A stretch of DNA of 8,095 nucleotides from Planctomycetaceae bacterium. Lineage in GTDB: Bacteria > Planctomycetota > Planctomycetia > Pirellulales > Thermoguttaceae. The stretch covers positions 1-8,095 of the forward strand of contig JAITST010000035.1 in assembly GCA_031287585.1 (NCBI GenBank), given 5' to 3'. The notes beneath the pieces are model-generated. The model was not told the DNA's origin. It did no database searches and saw only the letters and a program-made list of their open reading frames with translations. The position numbers were made by a program, and so were the translations under genes. This document shows, in pieces, positions 1 through 5,504 of this stretch. Position 1 is the first letter of the stretch, and every line of letters starts with the position of its first letter.

Positions 1-2076
1 GAAGCGAACAAAGAATACGCCCGCCAACTTCTCACGCACGTCAACAAATACACCGGTAACGCATACAAGGACGAACCCGCTGTCGCGATGATCGAAATCA
101 ATAATGAAAATTCTGTAATCTGCATGTGGGGCGGCTGGGGCGGTCTCGATAAAATTCGCGGCGAATACCTTGACGACTTCCAAAAACAATGGAATCGCTG
201 GCTCAGCGACAAATACAAAACCGATGCCGCGTTGCAAAAAGCGTGGGAACTGCGAAGCGTTCCGTTGTCCGAAGAACTACTGAAAAACAGCAACTTCGAT
301 AACGGTTACGTTCCCGACTACAAAGGTTGGGCGTGGGAAATTGACAAAAAAACCAACGCACCAATCACAAATAACAACGGTATTTTAACGGCAAGAGTCA
401 ACGAGAAAGGCGAAGTTGATTGGCATCCGCAGTTGATCGGCAGCGGGTTCGCAGTCAAGAAGGGCGAGTTTTACACGCTCACTGTTCAAGCGAAAGCAAA
501 CAAGAGAACAACGTTATCGGTTGGTGTTCGTATGAATCACGAACCGTGGGAAGGACTTGGATTTGACTCGCAATTAGAATTGAGTAACGACTGGCAAGCG
601 GTCACGTTCAACGTTTTACCGACCGCAAGCGACGATAACGCCCGCATATCAATCGGCAGTTTCCGTGAAGGAATAACCTACGAGATTGATTTCGTTTCAT
701 TCAAACAGGGCGGTAATATCGGTTTGCCGGAAGGTTGTTCAATCGCAAACGCCAATATTCCGGTTATCTGGAAAAACAACGCGAGCGGTTTCACGCAGCA
801 AGCAATCGCCGACTTCTGCGATTTCCTGTTTGATATCGAAGCAAAGTATTGGGACGAGATGTACCGTTTTCTCAAAGACGAAATCAAAGTTCGTCAGCCC
901 GTCAGCGGCACGCAACTTGAATATGGTTCCGCGTTGGCACAAGCGAAGATGGATTATTGCGACATTCATTCGTACTGGAATCATCCCTCGTTCCCGAACC
1001 GCGCGTGGGATATGAACGACTGGTTTTTGCGGAATCGTTCGCTTGTCAATTACGTTGACCGTGACATTCTGACGAATCTGGCGACGAAACGAATCGCTGG
1101 TAAACCGTTTACGTGTAGCGAGTTCAACGCGCCTTATCCGAATCAGTACGCGGCGGAAGCGTTGCCGATGCTCGCGGCGTTCGGTGCGTTTCAGAATTGG
1201 GACGGCTTCTTTCCGTTCGCGTATTCGCACTCCGATAATCCCGAACCGCGGATGGCGGCAAGTTTCTTCGATACCGCCGGTAACACCGTGCAAATGGCTC
1301 ACATGATAGCGTGCCGCGCGTTGTTTGAAAGTAACGTAACAGCGGATACAGAAATCACAGCAAGTATGGATGCCACAACTGAACGTGATATTTTTAAGAA
1401 AGACCGTCATCAATACAACATCGGTTTCACAGGACTAGGACTGGATAAACGCGCCGCACTGACAAACCGTGTTTCGCTGGAATTATTCGGTAAAACGAAA
1501 CCGACAACGCCAAACATTCCCAAAATCGAGAGCGATAAAAAGTATTTCAACGTAGAAAATAAAACGTTTTCGATGTGTTACGACCTCAGAACAGAAGGAA
1601 AAGGTTTTATGTACGCCAATAGTGACCGCGCGGGTTTGTTCACAGGTTTTGTTCAGAAACAAAACAAGTATCCAATATACAAAGGCATAGACCGTCAATC
1701 GGATTGGCAGATTGAGTTTGGGGAAACAAATCAAAACTGGGCAACCGCGACGGTAACGAATGTGGGTAAAGACAAAACAAAGTCGAATTATCTGGTAGTG
1801 GTAACAGGAGAAATGAAAAATACAGAAATGCAACTAAAAGTATTGGGAGACGACCGGGTAACAGTAGGTAACAAGTGGGGAAAGCCGCCGGTACTTTGTG
1901 AAGGTGTTCCGGCAAAAATAACAATAAAAGGAAACTCAAAAAACATAAAAGTTTACCCGCTAGATGAATCCGGCAACCGCAAACAACAACTGCAAGTAGC
2001 CAGTACCAATAACGACGAAACAGTAATTGAGTTGAAGCCGGAATATAAAACTATATGGTATGAGATAGAGATGTAG
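1..2076 (+). CDS. Clan GH-A-like glycoside hydrolase with internal CBM-like domain (5' partial)
   Basis: The frame is open from base 1 (starting EANKEYARQLL), so the true start lies outside the window; the ATG at 88 is internal. The segment YKDEPAVAMIEINNENS looks like the strand-4 acid/base region of TIM-barrel clan GH-A enzymes, with the probable acid/base Glu at 106-108. A probable nucleophile Glu lies in FTCSEFNAP at 1120-1122, followed by the strand-8-like DGFFPFAYS. Between the two glutamates, about 271-705, sits a jelly-roll-like segment that begins LLKNSNFDNG and resembles CBM4/9 carbohydrate-binding domains. From about 1480 to the end is a beta-rich C-terminal domain (NKWGKPPVLCEGVPAKITI). 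The protein probably hydrolyses a plant or algal polysaccharide and is probably exported, but the signal peptide region is missing. Substrate and GH family number cannot be assigned. The gene ends in tandem stops TAG TAA. It is probably unrelated to the lipid-type genes downstream. Confidence 0.85.
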   Translation, partial: EANKEYARQLLTHVNKYTGNAYKDEPAVAMIEINNENSVICMWGGWGGLDKIRGEYLDDFQKQWNRWLSDKYKTDAALQKAWELRSVPLSEELLKNSNFDNGYVPDYKGWAWEIDKKTNAPITNNNGILTARVNEKGEVDWHPQLIGSGFAVKKGEFYTLTVQAKANKRTTLSVGVRMNHEPWEGLGFDSQLELSNDWQAVTFNVLPTASDDNARISIGSFREGITYEIDFVSFKQGGNIGLPEGCSIANANIPVIWKNNASGFTQQAIADFCDFLFDIEAKYWDEMYRFLKDEIKVRQPVSGTQLEYGSALAQAKMDYCDIHSYWNHPSFPNRAWDMNDWFLRNRSLVNYVDRDILTNLATKRIAGKPFTCSEFNAPYPNQYAAEALPMLAAFGAFQNWDGFFPFAYSHSDNPEPRMAASFFDTAGNTVQMAHMIACRALFESNVTADTEITASMDATTERDIFKKDRHQYNIGFTGLGLDKRAALTNRVSLELFGKTKPTTPNIPKIESDKKYFNVENKTFSMCYDLRTEGKGFMYANSDRAGLFTGFVQKQNKYPIYKGIDRQSDWQIEFGETNQNWATATVTNVGKDKTKSNYLVVVTGEMKNTEMQLKVLGDDRVTVGNKWGKPPVLCEGVPAKITIKGNSKNIKVYPLDESGNRKQQLQVASTNNDETVIELKPEYKTIWYEIEM

Positions 2077-2125
2077 TAACGATAACCGTTTTTATATCGA
2101 ACACGATTGAAAATTGACACTGTCT

Positions 2126-2145
2126 CCGTCGGTTAAAACCGACGG
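2126..2145. repeat. Perfect short palindrome, CCGTCGG family, copy 1
   Basis: The arms CCGTCGGTT and AACCGACGG are fully complementary, leaving a loop of 2-4 nt. It lies about 50 bp after the glycosidase stop, in the strip between convergent genes. No T-run follows on either strand, so it is not a textbook intrinsic terminator, though it could still act as a bidirectional transcript end or mRNA stabiliser. Confidence 0.8.
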
Positions 2146-2169
2146 TAATACATCATAGCAACTGTATTG

Positions 2170-2189
2170 CCGTCGGCTTCAGCCGACGG
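2170..2189. repeat. Perfect short palindrome, CCGTCGG family, copy 2
   Basis: The arms CCGTCGGCT and AGCCGACGG form a perfect stem. Compared with the copy at 2126-2145, one inner pair has changed from T-A to C-G on both arms together, which is a compensatory change and suggests the fold is what is kept. The loop is TC (or TTCA). Confidence 0.8.
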
Positions 2190-2206
2190 TGCGTTGCGTT
2201 CTTACG

Positions 2207-2227
2207 AATCCCTACCCCGTAGGGATT
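2207..2227. repeat. Perfect 9-bp hairpin, AATCCCTAC/GTAGGGATT
   Basis: Nine complementary bases on each side of a CCC loop. The preceding G gives GAATCC, the same lead-in seen before the hairpin at 7947, which suggests a common repeat family. No T-tract follows. Confidence 0.8.
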
Positions 2228-2228
2228 A

Positions 2229-2244
2229 AGTCGCGCTAGCGACT
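2229..2244. repeat. 6-bp hairpin AGTCGC/GCGACT
   Basis: The arms AGTCGC and GCGACT flank a GCTA loop. It follows the previous hairpin after one base, so the two look like a joined double-hairpin unit. Short but perfect. Confidence 0.65.
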
Positions 2245-2253
2245 ACACTTTAT

Positions 2254-2279
2254 TAACCGTAAACTTTAGTCTACGGTTA
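2254..2279. repeat. AACCGTA-type hairpin at the 3' end of the acyltransferase gene
   Basis: The outer arms TAACCGTA and TACGGTTA pair over 8 bp. After one mismatch, an inner ACT/AGT stem pairs across a TT loop. It begins 2 nt beyond the stop codon of the minus-strand acyltransferase gene, so it would be the first structure in that gene's 3' UTR. A close relative sits at the 3' end of the RND gene (7913-7936). It could be a transcript end or stabiliser; no U-tract follows. Confidence 0.75.
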
Positions 2280-2281
2280 TT

Positions 2282-3619
2282 TCAAAGAAATGCCTTCAAC
2301 TCTTCTACGCATATCTCAAAGAATTGGTTTGCTTGCGTTTCTGTTATCACGCGGGAATCGTAACTTGCTGATATGTAGAATTGGTTTGCGTAGGTGTATA
2401 TTCCGATTGATATTGTTGTCCATGGACGGATTGGCGGATAGGTTTCGATTGTTTCTAGCACGGCTGTTTTGTTTGGGTCTTTGCCGCTTTGGATTTTTAG
2501 TTTTCCGTTATTCTGGTTTTTGAAAATTTGTTGTAAGTTTGTTACTACCGCTGACGACCAGCAACGCTTTTGACGGCTCATTCCTCTGAAATTACCGAAA
2601 ACTTTTTTGTAGATGCCAAGTCCGAATATGAATGCCCAGCCCAATGAGTGTTTTTTTATGTGACGCATTTCTTTGTGTATGGTATTCAGTAGTTTTTCCG
2701 AGTCGTTGATTTGACTGGCTGCCCTGTCTATGAATACCATACTAACGCGGTTACTGATTGACGATAGTTTGTCGGTCGGACGGCGCAGGTCAGTCGGTAC
2801 CGCGATTCGGAATTTCTTTTTCGACGAGGGGATTCCTTGTTCGTTACGGAATTTTTCTATTGCACGGAATACAGCCGCGAGTGCAATGTCGTTTATCGAA
2901 ATACCGTTTTCGCGGGCGGATTGTTTTAGCCAGTTTGTTTGGTCAGCGTCTAGTATTCTCGTTATGCACACCGGAAATTTTTCCGGTAACGGACTGTCCG
3001 CAAGTTTACTGTCATAAGCCACGATTGAGATTGGATAACGGAATAAGAATGTCCACGCGCGCGGCAGGTAACACAGATAATCGGTGAAACGGCGCAACGA
3101 CTCGTAAACGCTCAAACCGAATGAGTTGCGATTCCGCAACTGTTCGATGATTTCGTCCGGTGCTTCAGTATTGTCTTCTATATCATCGCTGCTTGCGTAG
3201 AGTTTGAAGACATCGTTTAGAAAACTGAACACACCGGCAGCGTCGCTTAATGAATGGTGTAACTCTAACACGATTTCAAACTTGTTCTCACTCGTGAAAA
3301 TGTGCAGACGGAACAGCGGTTCTGAAAACGGCTCAAACGCTTTGCCGCGAAAGTTCGACCCGGAAACGGTACTGTTAGCGTACCAGTCAATGGTGATGTT
3401 GTCGAAAAATTTTTCCCAGTAGTAATGGTCGTTTTTAGTCTTAACAACACGGCAGAGTGCTAGCGGATGTTTTGTTGCCAACGCCGCGCGGACAGATTGC
3501 TCAAAACGTTCTTTGTCAACCGTTCCGGTGAAACTCATTACCAGATAACAATTCATCGGATAAGACGACGAATCGTCAAGGAACATATATTCCTCAAAGG
3601 CGTTTAGTGCTAGCCGCAT
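2282..3619 (-). CDS. Condensation/wax-ester-synthase-like acyltransferase
   Basis: A protein of 445 residues from the ATG at 3619, or 446 if the GTG at 3622 is used. It resembles the condensation/PapA/WS-DGAT superfamily, soluble enzymes that transfer an acyl chain from CoA or a carrier protein to an alcohol or amine. The catalytic motif reads HHSLSDAAG around residues 121-129: two His, three residues, then Asp, the HHxxxD signature. Its next residue is Ala, whereas Gly is usual. Further family-like features are VPTDLRRP near 275, SNRVSMV near 290, and a late SSAVVTNL followed by ISASYDSR. It is about the size of a single stand-alone domain, with no adenylation or carrier domain. The start overlaps the upstream reductase stop (TGATG), which indicates translational coupling. 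Acceptor and donor are unknown. Alternatives are an alcohol O-acetyltransferase-like or PapA-like enzyme. Confidence 0.8.
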   Translation of the reverse strand: MRLALNAFEEYMFLDDSSSYPMNCYLVMSFTGTVDKERFEQSVRAALATKHPLALCRVVKTKNDHYYWEKFFDNITIDWYANSTVSGSNFRGKAFEPFSEPLFRLHIFTSENKFEIVLELHHSLSDAAGVFSFLNDVFKLYASSDDIEDNTEAPDEIIEQLRNRNSFGLSVYESLRRFTDYLCYLPRAWTFLFRYPISIVAYDSKLADSPLPEKFPVCITRILDADQTNWLKQSARENGISINDIALAAVFRAIEKFRNEQGIPSSKKKFRIAVPTDLRRPTDKLSSISNRVSMVFIDRAASQINDSEKLLNTIHKEMRHIKKHSLGWAFIFGLGIYKKVFGNFRGMSRQKRCWSSAVVTNLQQIFKNQNNGKLKIQSGKDPNKTAVLETIETYPPIRPWTTISIGIYTYANQFYISASYDSRVITETQANQFFEICVEELKAFL

Positions 3620-5100
3620 CACATCACACTTTCTACGACGCTTTCTTTCGGCATATCAAACAGGTTCATTATTTGCGGGCGGTTTATGTTTTGGTGAATC
3701 CGGTTTAACAGGTCAGTCATATAGTTTTTCACCGTTTGCGACAAGTTGTTTGCCTCTTCCAAAACTTTTTTGGTGTCAAGCGTTACGATGTTATTCAAAC
3801 TTGCCGCGATTCCGTTTTGCAGCGACCAACACCCGTTATGATAACGCAACGTCCATTCGCCGCCGCCGTTACCTGTTACGCATAGCCCGAACACGTCGCC
3901 TGTCGGTTCAATCACCGCGGGATAGTCGTCGGCAATGACTTCAAGCACCGACTGCACGTCAACTTCAACCTGAATCGGTTTCGGCGACGGTTTTCCGAAA
4001 CGGTTACTTATCGCGAAGTCCGCAAGTTTCAACATCATACCGCGGTCAACTTTCGGACACGGATGCGGCTCAACACTCTCCGTGTTTGCACTGTCGAAAT
4101 GCGGGTCGTCGTCGAGATAGTTTTGATAGATACCAACTTGGTCGGCGTAGTTCCGCATAAACCAATCTTCGTCCGCGAGTAGCGAATCGCCGTTATCGGC
4201 AAGCGTTGACATCGTTTCAACCGCTTCCTGAATCGTGTCAACCATCTCGTTAATCGGTGTCGGATTATTGTTTGTCAGATGATACGTTCGCCCGTACAAT
4301 TTTTCGTTTGCGAACACTGTGCAGAAAACTTCACTTACCCAATCAACCGGTACAAAATTTTTGTACTCCGAACCGTTCATTCCCAACGCACCGAGCAAAC
4401 GCCGTCCGCTTGTCGAACCGAGTGTCAGACGATTAACCAACGTATGAGCGAGTTTCAACACCGCGTAATATCCGTGATACGTACACGTCTTGTACGTTTG
4501 CGAATCGCCGACAACAATTGACGGGCGGTAAACTGTCAGCGACCGAATCCAGTCGGCACCGCGTACCATCGTCTCGGACTGGAATTTGCTCTGTTCGTAA
4601 TCGTTACGCAATTCCTGCCCGACATTGAGCATATTTTCTGTGAAGACTTCGCGGTACGAACCGGCAACGTAAGCGGTTGAGAAGTGGTGTAGGGTGTCGA
4701 TTCCTGTTCTGCGGCAAAGTTCCAAAATCTGACGTGTACCGTCAATGTTTGTTGTCCACGGTTCGGACTCTTTTGAACCGTAAAACGTTAGACTAGCCGC
4801 ACAATTTATCACCGATTTGCAGTTTTCCGCAATCCAATCAACTGAATCCAGCCACCAATTTTCGTCGGTCAGATTCCCTTCGATAACAACGGGACGGACG
4901 AAATTCTCGCCCGTCTCTTGTTCCCACCGTGTGAGGATTGAATTTATTCTTGCCCGTGCCGACTCTTTCCGCGACGCTCGCGCGACGACCACAAGCCGGT
5001 GTCCGTCGCGCAACATATCGCGGAGCAAGTACGTACCGAGCAAGCCAGTCGCACCAGTGATGAGATGATAATGATTTTGCGTAAAGTCATTCGTGTGCAT
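3619..5100 (-). CDS. Thioester/acyl reductase-like SDR with C-terminal SCP2-like domain
   Basis: A protein of 493 residues from the ATG at 5100. The N-terminal part is an extended SDR of the NAD_binding_4 (thioester reductase / fatty acyl reductase) type. It has the dinucleotide-binding LITGATGLLG at residues 13-22, HFSTAYVAG near 139-147, catalytic Tyr168-xxx-Lys172 (YEQSK) and YRPSIVVGD near 191-199. Such enzymes use NAD(P)H to reduce acyl thioesters to aldehydes or alcohols. Residues about 379-487 look like an SCP2 sterol/lipid-binding domain: an amphipathic start, GGEWTLRYHNG, and then a TLDTKKVLEEA-type helix. The same frame runs up to an ATG at 5214, adding 38 residues. I prefer 5100 because the Rossmann motif normally lies about 12 residues from the start and the extension uses AT-rich codons (ATA, AGA, CTA). 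A weak GGAG lies 12 nt upstream of 5100. It is the first gene of a two-gene operon. Confidence 0.8.
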   Translation of the reverse strand: MHTNDFTQNHYHLITGATGLLGTYLLRDMLRDGHRLVVVARASRKESARARINSILTRWEQETGENFVRPVVIEGNLTDENWWLDSVDWIAENCKSVINCAASLTFYGSKESEPWTTNIDGTRQILELCRRTGIDTLHHFSTAYVAGSYREVFTENMLNVGQELRNDYEQSKFQSETMVRGADWIRSLTVYRPSIVVGDSQTYKTCTYHGYYAVLKLAHTLVNRLTLGSTSGRRLLGALGMNGSEYKNFVPVDWVSEVFCTVFANEKLYGRTYHLTNNNPTPINEMVDTIQEAVETMSTLADNGDSLLADEDWFMRNYADQVGIYQNYLDDDPHFDSANTESVEPHPCPKVDRGMMLKLADFAISNRFGKPSPKPIQVEVDVQSVLEVIADDYPAVIEPTGDVFGLCVTGNGGGEWTLRYHNGCWSLQNGIAASLNNIVTLDTKKVLEEANNLSQTVKNYMTDLLNRIHQNINRPQIMNLFDMPKESVVESVM

Positions 5101-5286
5101 AGTAAAACGTAACTCCACATTATTCGTGTGAGCAGGCATCGCTGATGCTGCCCGTAGTTTTGCGTAAAATATAATTTTGAAATAAGTTCTTATAAAATCA
5201 AACAATCGCACCATAGCGCAATAACACCGATTGTACTTGGTTAGTGTATAACTAAAATGGTGTCAAAGAAAGCACCTCGTCAAACT

Positions 5287-5295
5287 ATTATAACA
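5287..5295 (-). promoter_or_regulatory. Candidate extended -10 promoter for the reductase-acyltransferase operon
   Basis: On the minus strand this reads TGTTATAAT: a perfect TATAAT (5292-5287) preceded by TGn, the extended -10 element that can work without a good -35 box. No convincing -35 is seen 16-18 nt upstream. Transcription would begin near 5280, giving an untranslated leader of about 65 nt to the ATG at 5214 or 180 nt to the ATG at 5100. Sequence match only. Confidence 0.4.
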
Positions 5296-5313
5296 TTTTT
5301 TAACGATTTCACC

Positions 5314-5341
5314 TTGTTTGAAACGGTATAATCGGTATAAT
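5314..5341 (+). promoter_or_regulatory. Candidate sigma70-like promoter for the RND gene
   Basis: TTGTTT (5314-5319) and TATAAT (5336-5341) are separated by 16 nt. A second TATAAT (5327-5332) lies inside the spacer because CGGTATAAT is repeated exactly in tandem (5324-5341). The expected start near 5348 leaves a leader of about 155 nt before the ATG at 5505. It is back to back with the minus-strand candidate, so the two transcription units may be controlled together. Sequence match only. Confidence 0.45.
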
Positions 5342-5383
5342 TGTTACTTTCACGCTAGTTCTCTGCATCTATCAAGTTTTTTC

Positions 5384-5398
5384 ACCGCGAAGACACGA
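5384..5398 (+). repeat. ACCGCGAAGACACGA-type dispersed repeat fragment
   Basis: This 15-mer matches 11 of 15 bases of ACCACGATGGCACAA at 7885-7899. Both resemble the ACCACGAAG-type repeats seen dispersed in many bacterial genomes. Here it lies in the leader of the RND gene, directly before the long palindrome at 5412-5459. Family membership is from memory and not tested. Confidence 0.4.
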
Positions 5399-5411
5399 TT
5401 GGAGAATTTTA

Positions 5412-5459
5412 GATTTTAGATTTATGATTTGGAATCATATCAATCCTAAATCTAAAATC
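5412..5459. repeat. Long imperfect palindrome in the RND leader
   Basis: The left arm GATTTTAGATTTA (5412-5424) is perfectly complementary to TAAATCTAAAATC (5447-5459). After one mismatch (T5425 and C5446) the stem continues for four pairs, GATT/AATC, giving 18-nt arms around a 12-nt loop. The left arm is preceded by a partial direct repeat of TTTTAGAT. The stem ends 45 nt before the RND start codon. It could be a mobile palindromic repeat or a leader structure. No Shine-Dalgarno sequence is visible for it to mask. Confidence 0.7.
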
Positions 5460-5504
5460 CATAAACGCCTGCCGTTTTTTACAAACAATCCCTTACACTA
5501 AATT

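Noticed and set aside
739..1413. A 224-codon open frame on the minus strand inside the glycosidase gene
   Set aside because: It lies wholly opposite a well-supported coding frame, its translation is rich in Arg, Cys and His with no recognisable domain, and it has no ribosome binding site or promoter.
2126..2279. Possible CRISPR array
   Set aside because: The repeats are short palindromes of different types with irregular spacing, there are no unique spacers of constant length, and no cas gene is present.
2282..5214. Nonribosomal peptide synthetase operon
   Set aside because: A condensation-like and a reductase-like protein are present, but no adenylation domain and no carrier-protein serine motif is found in the window.
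5261..5266. A perfect TTGACA on the minus strand upstream of the reductase gene
   Set aside because: No -10 box lies 16-18 nt downstream. TATACA is only about 10-11 nt away and TACAAT is 25 nt away, so it was not called a promoter.
5424..5501. A 25-codon upstream reading frame ending 3 nt before the RND start codon
   Set aside because: It begins within the palindrome, has no ribosome binding site, and its peptide shows no attenuator-like run of codons. It is probably chance, although its stop usefully bounds the RND start.
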